A stretch of DNA of 64,000 nucleotides from Roseococcus suduntuyensis (GTDB taxonomy: Bacteria; Pseudomonadota; Alphaproteobacteria; Acetobacterales; Acetobacteraceae), in the NCBI RefSeq assembly GCF_014196305.1, contig NZ_JACIDJ010000007.1, forward strand, positions 1,829 to 65,828, in the 5' to 3' direction. The notes under the pieces are model-generated. The model saw only the letters and a list, made by a program, of their open reading frames with translations, had not been told where the DNA came from and did no database searches. Below, piece by piece: positions 16,550 through 25,146 of this stretch. The first letter of the stretch is position 1. Every line of letters begins with the position of its first letter. A program made the position numbers and the translations under genes.

Positions 16550-17750
16550 TCGCGGGCTCCAGCCCCTGGCTGCGCGATTGGGGGTGGCTCGGGTTGCGGA
16601 AGCGCAGCTCGCCCTCCGGGGCGCAATCGGGCAGGCCGAACAATTCCTGGCGGGTGGCGCAGGTGACGGCGACCACGGGCTTGGCCTCGGCCTCGGTGAG
16701 GAAGCGGCGCACCACCCCCTCCAGCTCCAGCGTGTCGCGCAACCCGTGCCATTCGGCGGCGTCGAGGTCGTCCAGGAACAGCGCCAGCAGGCCGGGATGC
16801 CGGCCGGACAGGCGCGCCGTCGCGGCCTGGGCCAGGCGGCGCTTGGCGGCGGTCGCGATGTCGTTCTCGCGGCCGGCGCGCGCCGCCATGACCATGACGG
16901 AACCGCTGGCCGGGTCCGCCGTGACGGCGAGGTGCGCCTCCAGCCCGAACAGCTCGCGCAGGCGGGCCGGCAGGGCGCGGGTGGGGTCGGAGGCGGCCTG
17001 GGCGCCGGCCAGCACCAGCGGGTCCAGCTTCAGCACGGCGTCCGCGCTGGCATCCTGCCGCTTCTCGGCCGCCAGCATGGCGCAGATGCGGCCATGCAGT
17101 TCGCCGATGCGGTTCTTCTCCGACACATCCTCGGGCAGCGTCATCTTCAGGATGTAGCGGCCGGGATGCGCGGCGAGCCAGGTCTGCAGCTCGGGATTCA
17201 CACGGTCCACCAGGCTCGCCCAGTGGCCGCGATGCAGGGGGCGGCCTTCCTCGGCCGAAACCGTCTCGCACACCACCTCGGCCACCGCGCCCTCGCGCTG
17301 GACCATCAGGTCATAGGGGGTGCCGTGCAGCAGCCCGTCATGCCGCACCTCGAAGCCGCGCAGGCGCAGCAGGGCCGCGGTGCGGAGCAGGTGGAAAAGG
17401 GGAATGAGGTTCCCCTCCCCCTCCAGCCCCATGCCGATGAGCTGTTGCAGGCGGGCGCGCGGCCCGGGCTCCAGCACGGCGGCGAGTTCGGTCGCCTCGC
17501 GCACGAAGGCCAGCACGCGTCGCTCATGCCGCCCGGCACGGGCCAGCACGGCCGGGTTGTTCAGCCGGGCAAGGATGAGTTCAAGGGCATGGCGCTGCTG
17601 CGCCGCCCGGCCGGAAAGCGAACCAGGCCGAGCCCGGACCCCGATATCCCGCACGCGGGAGCGCCATTTCTCCGCCCCGGCCAGGGCAAGGAAGGCGCTC
17701 AGCGGGGATGCGGCGGAAGGTGCTTCCACCTCGGGGTCGCCAAAGGGCAT
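16530..17750 (-). CDS. Hypothetical 406-residue protein with possible PD-(D/E)XK-like segment
   Basis: A soluble, alpha-rich protein lacking a signal peptide. Around residues 150-180 the order GFEVRHDGLLHGTPYDLMVQ then AVAEVVCETVSAEEGR places Asp and Glu on neighbouring strands in a way reminiscent of the PD-(D/E)XK nuclease fold, but the lysine position is not convincing. The C-terminal third (LLALFLDDLDAAEWHGL, then KPVVAVTCATRQELFG) may be a second domain. It is a single gene upstream of nothing obvious and converges with the DUF421 gene. I do not recognise the family with certainty. Confidence 0.65.
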   Translation of the reverse strand: MPFGDPEVEAPSAASPLSAFLALAGAEKWRSRVRDIGVRARPGSLSGRAAQQRHALELILARLNNPAVLARAGRHERRVLAFVREATELAAVLEPGPRARLQQLIGMGLEGEGNLIPLFHLLRTAALLRLRGFEVRHDGLLHGTPYDLMVQREGAVAEVVCETVSAEEGRPLHRGHWASLVDRVNPELQTWLAAHPGRYILKMTLPEDVSEKNRIGELHGRICAMLAAEKRQDASADAVLKLDPLVLAGAQAASDPTRALPARLRELFGLEAHLAVTADPASGSVMVMAARAGRENDIATAAKRRLAQAATARLSGRHPGLLALFLDDLDAAEWHGLRDTLELEGVVRRFLTEAEAKPVVAVTCATRQELFGLPDCAPEGELRFRNPSHPQSRSQGLEPAISSAGD

Positions 17751-17838
17751 CTTGCTCTCGTTTCGCTATCGCGGCGGAATGATCTCCGCCGCCCGCCTGA
17801 CCACTTTGGTAACTTACTACGCCCGAATTTCCGACCAC

Positions 17839-18954
17839 TCAAGTCGGTTTCCGCGCGGGCAGGATGGGGGCCTGGACCGCGTCGGGGCATTGTGCCCGAT
17901 GGCGCAGCAAATGATCCACAAGAATGCACGCGACCATCGCCTCGCCCACGGGCACGGCGCGGATGCCCACGCAGGGGTCATGCCGGCCCTTGGTGCGAAG
18001 CTCTGTGTTCTCGCCCGCCCGGGTCACCGCCTGGCGCAGCGTCAGGATGGAGCTGGTGGGCTTCACCGCGAAGCGCGCCACGATGGTCTGCCCGGTGGAG
18101 ATGCCGCCCAGGATGCCGCCCGCGTGGTTGGCCAGGAACTCCACCTGGCCGTCCTGGCGCATCCGCATCTCGTCGGCGTTTTCCTCGCCGGTGAGGGCGG
18201 CGGCGGCGAATCCCTCACCGATCTCGACGCCCTTCACCGCGTTGATGGACATGAGGCCCGCGGCGAGGTCCGCGTCCAGCTTGCCATAGATGGGGGCGCC
18301 GAGGCCGGGGGGCACGCCGTCCGCCTGGATCTCGATGACCGCACCCACCGAACTGCCGGCCTTGCGGATGTCGGCCAGCTGCTCGGCCCAGCGCGCGGCG
18401 GCGGCGGGGTCGGGGCACCAGAATTCATTGTTGTGCGTCTCGGCCCAGTCCCAGGCGGCGGGATCAATCCGGTCCGGCCCCATCTGCACCATGGCGCCGC
18501 GGATGACGACGCCCTCGCCCAGCACGCGGCGGGCGATGGCGCCGGCGGCGACGCGCATCGCCGTCTCGCGCGCCGAGGCCCGGCCGCCGCCGCGATAGTC
18601 GCGGATGCCGTATTTCCACTCATAGGCGATGTCGGCATGGCCGGGGCGGAAGCTCTCCGCGATCTCGCCGTAATCCTTGCTGCGCTGGTCCTGGTTCTCG
18701 ATCATCAGCGCGATGGGCGTGCCGGTGGTGCGCCCCTCGAAGACGCCGGACAGGATGCGGACCTGGTCCGGCTCCTGCCGCTGGGTCACGAACTTGCCGG
18801 AGCCGGGGCGGCGCTTGTCGAGGAAGGCCTGGATCCAGGCCTCGTCGAGGGGAATGCCCGGCGGGCAGCCATCCACCACGCCGCCGATGGCGGGTCCGTG
18901 GCTTTCGCCCCAGGTGGTGACGCGGAAGAGGTGTCCGAAGCTGTTGTGGCTCAT
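17839..18954 (-). CDS. aroC: Chorismate synthase
   Basis: The product is 371 residues. It converts EPSP to chorismate, the end of the shikimate pathway, with reduced FMN as cofactor. Family segments are N-terminal [20 protein letters not shown], the [20 protein letters not shown] motif, ADEMRMR and the C-terminal [14 protein letters not shown]. Standard length and start. It is preceded by the small DUF4399 gene region on the same strand further downstream; an 88-base gap separates its stop from the next gene's start. Confidence 0.97.
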   Translation of the reverse strand: MSHNSFGHLFRVTTWGESHGPAIGGVVDGCPPGIPLDEAWIQAFLDKRRPGSGKFVTQRQEPDQVRILSGVFEGRTTGTPIALMIENQDQRSKDYGEIAESFRPGHADIAYEWKYGIRDYRGGGRASARETAMRVAAGAIARRVLGEGVVIRGAMVQMGPDRIDPAAWDWAETHNNEFWCPDPAAAARWAEQLADIRKAGSSVGAVIEIQADGVPPGLGAPIYGKLDADLAAGLMSINAVKGVEIGEGFAAAALTGEENADEMRMRQDGQVEFLANHAGGILGGISTGQTIVARFAVKPTSSILTLRQAVTRAGENTELRTKGRHDPCVGIRAVPVGEAMVACILVDHLLRHRAQCPDAVQAPILPARKPT

Positions 18955-19023
18955 GGTCCACCGGAGGTAGCCCGAAGCGGCGGCGGCACCAAGCCGCGCC
19001 GCCCCGCATGGCGTGCGGGAAGG

Positions 19024-19452
19024 CTACCTCACCCGCACCGTGATCACCTCCGACATCACCGGCGGGTTGTGCGGGATGTGGTTGTGGTCGCCCAGCAGCA
19101 ATTGCAGCCGGTGCTCGCCGGGCGGCAGCACCAGCGTCACCTCGGTCTGGCCGCCGCCGAAATGGCGGTGCTGGTCATCGGCCGGGATGCCGGCGCCCAT
19201 GTCGAGGGTGGCCGGGTCCACGTTGATGAGCAGGTGGTGGTGGCCGGTGTTGCCATGCTCCACCCCGGCCGGCGCCACGCCCATGCCGCGCAGTCCGAAG
19301 CGGAGGGTGACGGGGTTGGAGAGCGTGGCGCCCGGCGCGGGCTCGATGAAATAGACGGCGGCGCCGGCGGGCGCGGGCGTTCGCTCCAGCTGGGCCAGGG
19401 CCGGCGGGGCAAGGGCAAGGAGGGCCGCAAGGGCCCAGACGGGAAGGCGCAT
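19024..19452 (-). CDS. Secreted DUF4399 domain protein
   Basis: The product is 142 residues with a signal peptide (LPVWALAALLALAPPALAQ, cleavage after AQA-like). ATG at 19452 is favoured because GGAGG lies nine bases upstream; an alternative ATG is at 19461. The mature part carries the DUF4399 histidine-rich signature: EHGNTGHHHLLINVD, DDQHRHFGGGQTEV and LQLLLGDHNHIPH. Such periplasmic proteins of unknown function may bind metal through these histidines. The longer frame that extends to 20271 is out of register with real neighbours. Confidence 0.85.
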   Translation of the reverse strand: MRLPVWALAALLALAPPALAQLERTPAPAGAAVYFIEPAPGATLSNPVTLRFGLRGMGVAPAGVEHGNTGHHHLLINVDPATLDMGAGIPADDQHRHFGGGQTEVTLVLPPGEHRLQLLLGDHNHIPHNPPVMSEVITVRVR

Positions 19453-19532
19453 CCTGAACATCCTCCAGCGGCGTGTCTTTGCACCCGCATGTTTCAGATG
19501 GGATGCCTCCGCCGAAGCGTAAGCCTGGCCGT

Positions 19533-19928
19533 TCAGCCCAGCAGGCCCTGCGCCACCAGCATGGCCCCGCCCAGGATCAGCACGGTGAAGGTGCACAGCA
19601 TGCCGACCTGGCGCAGTCGGATGCTGCCCTTCTGGTGCATCAGCCCGACGCCATGGGCGAGGCGGCCCGCCAGCAGCAGCAGTCCCAGCGCGTGAAGCAT
19701 CCAGCCGGCCGTCCCGCCCGCCTCCAGCAGCGCCAGCAGGATCAGGCCGAAGGGCGTGTATTCGCAGAAATTCGCATGGGCGCGCGTGGCCTGGAGCAGC
19801 GCCTTGTCCTCGCCCGTGCCGAGCGACACGCGCGACCGCCGCCGATGGCCGATCACCGCGATGGACAGCCACAGCAGCACGAAGGCCAGCAGCCCGGCAT
19901 AGAGGGCGGTGATGGGAAGCGCGCTCAT
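19533..19928 (-). CDS. MAPEG family membrane protein
   Basis: The product is 131 residues with four hydrophobic helices. The family signature RAHANFCEYTPFGLILLALL (membrane-associated eicosanoid/glutathione metabolism, YecN-like) is clear, followed by GRLAHGVGLMH. Bacterial members are glutathione-dependent or of unknown substrate. The start overlaps the stop of the upstream alpha/beta hydrolase by four bases, suggesting co-translation. Confidence 0.9.
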   Translation of the reverse strand: MSALPITALYAGLLAFVLLWLSIAVIGHRRRSRVSLGTGEDKALLQATRAHANFCEYTPFGLILLALLEAGGTAGWMLHALGLLLLAGRLAHGVGLMHQKGSIRLRQVGMLCTFTVLILGGAMLVAQGLLG

Positions 19929-20689
19929 CCGCGTTCTCCGAGGAAGGGTTCCACCAGCGCCAGGAAGTCATTGGGCTTTTCCGCATGCACCCAGTGCCCC
20001 GCGCCCTCGATGGTGGCGAAGCGCGCGGCGGGGAACAGGGCGCGGAAGCCCGCATGGTGCTCGGGCCGGATGTAGTCGCTGCGCCCGCCCGCGATGACCA
20101 GCGTTGCGCCCTCGTAGCGGCCGGTGGCGGAAAAATCCTCGATCTCGGGCATGGCGGCGTGGATCTCGGGCAGGCCGAGCTTCCAGCGCGGCGGGTCCAC
20201 CGCGAAATCCAGCGACTGCACCAGGAAGGCGCGGATGCCGGCCTCCGGCACGGCGGCTTCCAGCGCGGCATCGGCCTCGCGCCGCGTCAGCCCCTCGGTG
20301 AGCGGCAGGGCGCGCATGGCGGCCACATAGCCGCGCAGCGCGGGCGGGTAGCGGACGGGCGCGATGTCCGCCACCACCAGGCGCGAGACCATCTCTCCAT
20401 GCCCCAGCGCCAGCGCCATCGCGATCTTGCCGCCCAGCGAGTGCCCCAGCACGGCCGCGCGCGGAATGCCACGGTGGCGCAGCGTCTCGGCCAGGTCGCG
20501 GGCGGTGGCGGCGTGGGACATGCCCTCGGCGCGCGGGCTGTCGCCATGGTTGCGAAGGTCCATGGCCAGGACGCGGTGGCGCGTGGCCAGGCGCTTCTGG
20601 ATGGCGCCCCAGTTGCGCGCGGCGCCGAACAGCCCGTGCAGCAGGACCAGGGGCGGGCCCTCGCCCATCTCGACCGTGTTCAGGATCAT
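19925..20689 (-). CDS. Alpha/beta-fold hydrolase (YbfF-like esterase)
   Basis: The product is 254 residues. HGLFGAARNWGAIQKRLA is the oxyanion-hole region, AVLGHSLGGKIAMALAL holds the nucleophile Ser (GHSLGG), and a C-terminal GAGHWVHAEKP supplies the catalytic His. The order matches small YbfF-type esterases. It is transcribed with the MAPEG gene downstream and follows the EamA gene by one base, so the three may form an operon. The natural ester is unknown. Confidence 0.88.
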   Translation of the reverse strand: MILNTVEMGEGPPLVLLHGLFGAARNWGAIQKRLATRHRVLAMDLRNHGDSPRAEGMSHAATARDLAETLRHRGIPRAAVLGHSLGGKIAMALALGHGEMVSRLVVADIAPVRYPPALRGYVAAMRALPLTEGLTRREADAALEAAVPEAGIRAFLVQSLDFAVDPPRWKLGLPEIHAAMPEIEDFSATGRYEGATLVIAGGRSDYIRPEHHAGFRALFPAARFATIEGAGHWVHAEKPNDFLALVEPFLGERG

Positions 20690-20690
20690 G

Positions 20691-21554
20691 CTACCTCCGT
20701 GTGGCCAATATCACGCTCACCACCACCAGCCCCCCGCCCAGCAGCAGATCCCAGCCCAGCGGCTCATGCAGCCAGATGGTGGCCAGCGCCACGCCCACCA
20801 CGGGCGCCAGCAACAGCCCCAGCGAGGACACCACCGCGTTCAAATGCCGCGTGCTCTCCGACACCGCCCAGGTGCCGATGGGGGCCGCCACCGCGCCGAT
20901 GAGGAACACCACCCACCAGGAGGACGCCCCCACCCCGCCCCGCGGTTCCAGCACCCAGGCCACCGCGCTGACGATGGCGGCGCCGATCAGGAAGGCGATG
21001 GGCAGCAGCTCGATCAGCGGCACCGAGGGCGGGCGGCGGCGCAGGATGATGATGGTGACGCTCCAGGCCAGCGAGGCGCAGAGCAACCACAGATGCCCCG
21101 CCAGCACGCCGGGCGCGCTCCAATCGAGCGCCCAGGGGCCCATCATCACCGCCACGCCCAGCAGCCCGACGCCGGCCGCGACCCAGCGCATGGGCGAAAC
21201 CCGTTCGCCCAGCAGCCAGACCGAGAGCGGCACCAGCCAGAAGATCGTCACGTTGGACAGGATGGCGGTGCGCCCGGACGGGATCATCCCCACCGCCACA
21301 TGGGTGAAGGCGAAGAAGGCGCCGATCTGCAGGCTGCCCAGCGCCAGCACCGCCGGCCAGTCGCGCCGGGCGGGCAGGCGCAGCCGCCCCAGCGCCGCCA
21401 TGACGGCCGCCGTCGCCACGGCCGCCAGCGCCGCGCGCCAGAAGCCGAACCACAGCGGCGTGCTGTCCGAGAGGGCGTGCTTGGTGATGGGCCAGACGCC
21501 GCCGAACAGCACCACCGCCACCAGCAGAAGCTGGAACGCGCGCGCCTGGGTCAA
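20691..21554 (-). CDS. EamA/DMT-family transporter
   Basis: The product is 287 residues with about ten hydrophobic helices in two EamA repeats, the usual drug/metabolite exporter design. Helix pairs include FGGVWPITKHALSDSTPLWFG at the first repeat and TWAVSESTRHLNAVVSSLGL near the end. The substrate is not predictable. A duplicated palindromic repeat begins 14 bases upstream of its start, between it and the quinone oxidoreductase gene. Confidence 0.88.
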   Translation of the reverse strand: MTQARAFQLLLVAVVLFGGVWPITKHALSDSTPLWFGFWRAALAAVATAAVMAALGRLRLPARRDWPAVLALGSLQIGAFFAFTHVAVGMIPSGRTAILSNVTIFWLVPLSVWLLGERVSPMRWVAAGVGLLGVAVMMGPWALDWSAPGVLAGHLWLLCASLAWSVTIIILRRRPPSVPLIELLPIAFLIGAAIVSAVAWVLEPRGGVGASSWWVVFLIGAVAAPIGTWAVSESTRHLNAVVSSLGLLLAPVVGVALATIWLHEPLGWDLLLGGGLVVVSVILATRR

Positions 21555-21568
21555 GCGCGGAACCTTGG

Positions 21569-21681
21569 CCGGGCGGATTCACGCGCCCAGCCGTCGCCGG
21601 CTGGGCACGATCCGACCTCAATCAACCGGGCGGATTCACGCGCCCAGCCGTCGCCGGCTGGGCACGATCCGACCTCAATCA
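21569..21681. repeat. Palindromic stop-proximal repeat, two identical 56-bp copies
   Basis: Copies start at 21569 and 21626 (period 57) and are identical over 56 bases. Each has outer arms GGATTCACG and GATCCGACC around a CCAGCC/GGCTGG inner stem. Read on the minus strand this is the same family as at 24991, 40008, 42788, 61215 and 62045. The last bases contain the stop codon of the quinone oxidoreductase gene. Confidence 0.9.
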
Positions 21682-22688
21682 GCCACATGCAGCATGATCT
21701 TGCCGATATGCGCGCTGCTTTCCATCAGCCGGTGCGCCTCGGCGGCCTGGGCCAGGGGGAAGGTCGCGTGGATGTGCGGTGCGAAGCTTCCCCGCTCCAG
21801 CAGCGGCCAGACCTTCTCGCGCAGCGCGGCCGCGATCTCGCCCTTCTGGGTGGTGGTGCGGGGGCGCATGGTGCTGCCCGTCACGGTCAGGCGGCGCATC
21901 ATGATGGGGCGCAGATCCGTGGGCTCGGCCGTCTCGCCGCCGAGGAAGGCGATCAGCACCAGGCGCCCGTCCATCCGCAGGCAGCGCAAATTCTTCCCGA
22001 AATAGGGCGCGCCCACCATGCACAGCACCACGTCCAGCAGCTTGCCGCCGGTGATGCGCTTCACCTCGTCCACGAAATCCTGCTCGCGGTAGTTGATGGC
22101 ATGGTCCGCGCCGAAGCCCAGCACGGCCTTGGCCTTCTCGGCGCTGCCCACGGTGGTGATGACGGTGGCGCCGAAGGCCTTGGCGAGCTGGATGGCGGTG
22201 ACGCCGATGCCCGAGCTGCCGCCATGCACCAGCACCGTCTCGCCCGCCGCGAGCCGCCCCGCGCTGGCATGGCTTGTGCCGAAGAGGTTCGCCCAGACGG
22301 TGAAATAGGTCTCCGGCAGGGCGGCCGCGCGGATCGCGTCAAAGCCCTTCGGCCAGGGCAGGGTCTGCGCCTCGGGCGCCGTGCAATACTGGGCATAGGC
22401 GCCGCCATTGGTCAGCGCGCAGACGCGGTCCCCGGGCTTGAAGCCGCGCACATCGGGGCCGCAGGCCACCACCTCGCCCGCGCATTCCAGGCCCAGGATG
22501 GGCGAGGCACCGGGCGGCGGCGGGTAGCTGCCGGCGCGCTGCGCCACATCCGGCCGGTTCACGCCCGTCGCCATCACGCGGATGAGTACCTCATCGGCCG
22601 CGGGCACGGGCAGCGGGCCGGTCGCGGGCGCCATCACCTCGGGCCCGCCGCCGGCACCGTGGGCGATGTAGGTCATGGTCTCGGGCAT
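21675..22688 (-). CDS. NAD(P)H-quinone oxidoreductase, zeta-crystallin/PIG3-like
   Basis: The product is about 337 residues of the zinc-lacking medium-chain reductase group. GLECAGEVVACGPDVRGFKPGD is the N-terminal barrel. VLVHGGSSGIGVTAIQLAKA is the NADPH-binding loop characteristic of PIG3-type quinone reductases. The C-terminal TTTQKGEIAAALREKVWPLL is also typical. I start at ATG 22688 (MPETMTYIA); the frame upstream runs into a tandem repeat and reads as low-complexity RLTRP sequence. Confidence 0.9.
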   Translation of the reverse strand: MPETMTYIAHGAGGGPEVMAPATGPLPVPAADEVLIRVMATGVNRPDVAQRAGSYPPPPGASPILGLECAGEVVACGPDVRGFKPGDRVCALTNGGAYAQYCTAPEAQTLPWPKGFDAIRAAALPETYFTVWANLFGTSHASAGRLAAGETVLVHGGSSGIGVTAIQLAKAFGATVITTVGSAEKAKAVLGFGADHAINYREQDFVDEVKRITGGKLLDVVLCMVGAPYFGKNLRCLRMDGRLVLIAFLGGETAEPTDLRPIMMRRLTVTGSTMRPRTTTQKGEIAAALREKVWPLLERGSFAPHIHATFPLAQAAEAHRLMESSAHIGKIMLHVAD

Positions 22689-22737
22689 GGGCTTGGCCTC
22701 CGTGGCTGGGAGGCGCACCCTCCCCGGCGGCCCCGGG

Positions 22738-22855
22738 CGCGTCAAGCGCCCGGCCAGATCACGGCGGCGCGTCAAGCGCCCGCCCAAATGACGGCCGGCG
22801 CGTCAAGCGCCCGGCCAGACGACGGCGGCAATGACCGCGGCGCGTCAATTGCGCA
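22738..22855. repeat. Tandem hairpin repeat in a divergent promoter region
   Basis: GTCAAGCGCC-type units begin at 22741, 22771 and 22802, with a partial unit GTCAATTGCG at 22843 (spacing 30, 31 and 41). Each unit is a small inverted repeat, GGCGC-GTCAA-GCGCC, followed by CCGGCCAGAnnACGGCG. The array fills the gap between the divergent quinone oxidoreductase and binding-protein genes. Confidence 0.85.
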
Positions 22856-22923
22856 CCCTCCGCGCAAACTTCACCCAACGCATGATTGCGTCGCAGGGCG
22901 CGCCGGAGGACACTCCGCCCCCG

Positions 22924-24132
22924 ATGCGCCGCCGCCTCGCCCTCGCCGGACTGGCTTTGCTGTCCGCCCCCCTGCCCCTGCGTGCCCAGACCGGGGCCGC
23001 CCAGACCGGCGTCGCCCAGAATGCTGGCGCGCAGAACGGGGCAGAATGGCGGGTGGGCGCCGTCTTTCCCACCTCCGGCCATGCCGCCCTGCTGGGCGAC
23101 GAGGCCTGCCGGGGCCTCGAACTGGCCATCGAGGCGCAGAACGCCACCGATGCCGCGCGCCAGGTGCGCCTGCTGCGCGCCGAGGCCAACGACCCCGCCT
23201 CCGCCATGGCCGAGTCCCGCCGGCTGATCCAGCGCGAGCGCGCCTCGGTCCTGTTCGGCAGCGTGGCGGCCACCATGGGCCTTGCCGCCCTGCAGGCCGC
23301 CGAGGCGCTGGACACCCCGTTCGTGGAACTCGCCGCCCCCGCCGACACCCTGGCGGCGGGCGGCGGGCGGCGCTTCGTCCGTGCCGCGCCGGCCGCCGCC
23401 GCCTATGGGCGCATGGCGGCCGAGGCGCTGATCCATGGCCTGCCTGGGCCGCTCAGCCTGCCCGTCGAGGCGCTGCGCGTGGGCATCCTGCACGAGACGA
23501 GCCCAAGCCCCGAGGCGCTGGGCGCCGCGCTGGAGACGGCGCTGCGCGAGGCGGGGCTGTTGATCGCGGAGCGCGTCTCCCATGCCCCCCGCACCGGCGA
23601 ATGGGCCGCGCTGGTGCAGCGGCTGCGCGCCGCCTCGGTCAATGTGCTGATCCATGCCGCCTCGGAAGGCGATGCGGCGGCCATGCTGCGCGCCCTGGCC
23701 GAGGCCGGCTGGCGGCCGCGCGTGGTGATGGGTGCGGGGCCGGCCTGGGGGCTGCTCGACCTGGCCCGCGCGGTCGAGCCCGCGCTGGAGGGCGTCTACG
23801 CGCTGGACATGCCGCCCATCGAGAGCGCGCCAGGCTGGGCCCAGGGGGCCGCCGCCTTCGCCCAGGCCTATCAGCGGCGCTGGGGCAGCCCGCCGCGCTC
23901 GGGCCTTTCCTTCGCGGCCTTCTCGGGCGCCCGCACCGTGCTGGCCCAGGGGCCTGATCGTGCCGCGCTGGGGGCCCTCGACCTGCCCGAGGGCGCGCTG
24001 GCCAATGGCTGGGGCTGGCGGCTGGACGAACGCGGCCAGAACAGCCGCGCCAGGCCCGTGCTGCTGCAATGGCAGGCGGGCCGGCCCGTCACGGTCTTCC
24101 CGGCCATGGCCGCGGCGGCGGTGCCGGTCTGA
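22924..24132 (+). CDS. Periplasmic ligand-binding protein (ABC amino-acid/amide type)
   Basis: The product is about 402 residues starting MRRRLALAGLALLSAPLPLR, a signal peptide ending in RAQ. The mature part follows the periplasmic-binding-protein type I layout: VGAVFPTSGHAALLGDEACR, SRRLIQRERASVLFGSVAAT, and late YALDMPPIE. Such proteins present branched-chain amino acids, amides or urea-like ligands to an ABC transporter; no permease or ATPase genes lie nearby, so it may be an orphan or serve a distant system. An earlier ATG at 22882 is possible, but the signal peptide fits 22924. Confidence 0.85.
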   Translation: MRRRLALAGLALLSAPLPLRAQTGAAQTGVAQNAGAQNGAEWRVGAVFPTSGHAALLGDEACRGLELAIEAQNATDAARQVRLLRAEANDPASAMAESRRLIQRERASVLFGSVAATMGLAALQAAEALDTPFVELAAPADTLAAGGGRRFVRAAPAAAAYGRMAAEALIHGLPGPLSLPVEALRVGILHETSPSPEALGAALETALREAGLLIAERVSHAPRTGEWAALVQRLRAASVNVLIHAASEGDAAAMLRALAEAGWRPRVVMGAGPAWGLLDLARAVEPALEGVYALDMPPIESAPGWAQGAAAFAQAYQRRWGSPPRSGLSFAAFSGARTVLAQGPDRAALGALDLPEGALANGWGWRLDERGQNSRARPVLLQWQAGRPVTVFPAMAAAAVPV

Positions 24133-24246
24133 CACCGTCATCAGCCCCGTGAATGGGGACAATGGCGGGCACGGCATGGCGACAGGCCGCCCGGCCCCCT
24201 AATTGTTGCGGCAACGGGGCCCAGATGGCTCCAGGGAGCCACGACC

Positions 24247-24954
24247 ATGATTGACATCCGACCCTTCAAATCCCTCGGCGGCGCCGATTTCGGCTGGCTG
24301 AAGGCGCGTCACCACTTCTCCTTCGGCCATTACCGCGAGCCCTCGCGCATGGGCTGGGGCAAGCTGCGCGTGTGGAACGATGACGAGATCGCCGCCGGCA
24401 CGGGCTTCGACCCGCACCCGCACCGCGACATGGAAATCATCACCTATGTGCGCGAGGGGGCCATCACCCACCGCGACAACATGGGCAATGAAGGCCGCAC
24501 CGAGGCGGGCGACGTGCAGATCATGTCGGCCGGCACGGGCGTGGTGCACAGCGAGTACAACCTGGAGCCGAGCACCACGAAGATCTTCCAGATCTGGATC
24601 ATGCCGGACGTGCAGGGCGCCAAGCCCAACTGGGGGGCCAAGGCCTTCCCGAAAGTGGGCCGCGAGGCGCGCTTCGAGGTGCTGGCCGGCGGCCGCCCCG
24701 GCGATGCCGAGGCGGGTGCGCTGCCCATCAACGCGAACGCCGCGGTGATGGCGGCGACGCTCTCCAAGGGGCAGGAGCTGCGCCACACGCTGGCGCCGGG
24801 CCGCGCGGCCTACCTGGTCTCGGCCAAGGGGAGTGCGACGGTGAACGGCCACGCCATCCATGAACGCGACGCCGCCGCGGTGGCGGAGGAGCGGGAGATC
24901 GTGGTGGTGGCCGAGGACGAGGCGGAACTGGTGCTCGTCGAAGTCGCCGCGTGA
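24247..24954 (+). CDS. Pirin family protein
   Basis: The product is 235 residues, a bicupin. The N-terminal cupin motif HPHRDMEIITYVREGAITH carries the metal-ligand histidines and glutamate, with HSEYNLEPS completing it. Many bacterial pirins have quercetinase-like or redox-regulatory roles. The start is preceded by a plausible AGGGAG. It converges with the TPP enzyme gene across the triple repeat at 24991-25146. Confidence 0.92.
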   Translation: MIDIRPFKSLGGADFGWLKARHHFSFGHYREPSRMGWGKLRVWNDDEIAAGTGFDPHPHRDMEIITYVREGAITHRDNMGNEGRTEAGDVQIMSAGTGVVHSEYNLEPSTTKIFQIWIMPDVQGAKPNWGAKAFPKVGREARFEVLAGGRPGDAEAGALPINANAAVMAATLSKGQELRHTLAPGRAAYLVSAKGSATVNGHAIHERDAAAVAEEREIVVVAEDEAELVLVEVAA

Positions 24955-24990
24955 AGGAGTTGGGGGGCCTGCGCCCCCCAGCCTTCTGAC

Positions 24991-25146
24991 GCGGCCGATT
25001 CACGCCCCCGGTGCTCCACCGGGGACGACCGGACGCTTCGCCACGCGGCCGATTCACGCCCCCGGTGTTCCACCGGGGACTACCGGACGCTTCGCCACGC
25101 GGCCGATTCACGCCCCCGGTGTTCCACCGGGGACGACCGGACGCTA
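24991..25146. repeat. Palindromic stop-proximal repeat, three near-identical 54-bp copies
   Basis: Units begin at 24991, 25045 and 25099 (period 54) and differ at only two positions in the compared segment. On the minus strand each reads AGCGTCCGGTCG, a CCCCGGT/ACCGGGG stem, then GGCGTGAATCGGCC. The unit at the end supplies the TAG stop of the TPP enzyme (25144-25146). The rest of the 189-base gap shows no gene. Confidence 0.9.

Noticed and set aside
20364-23957. A 1197-codon plus-strand open frame
   Set aside because: It is antisense to five well-supported genes; high GC makes stop codons rare, and its translation is low-complexity Arg/Pro/Gly.
24991-25146. Possible short CRISPR array (three repeats)
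   Set aside because: The 54-bp units are directly adjacent with no unique spacers and belong to the dispersed palindromic family.
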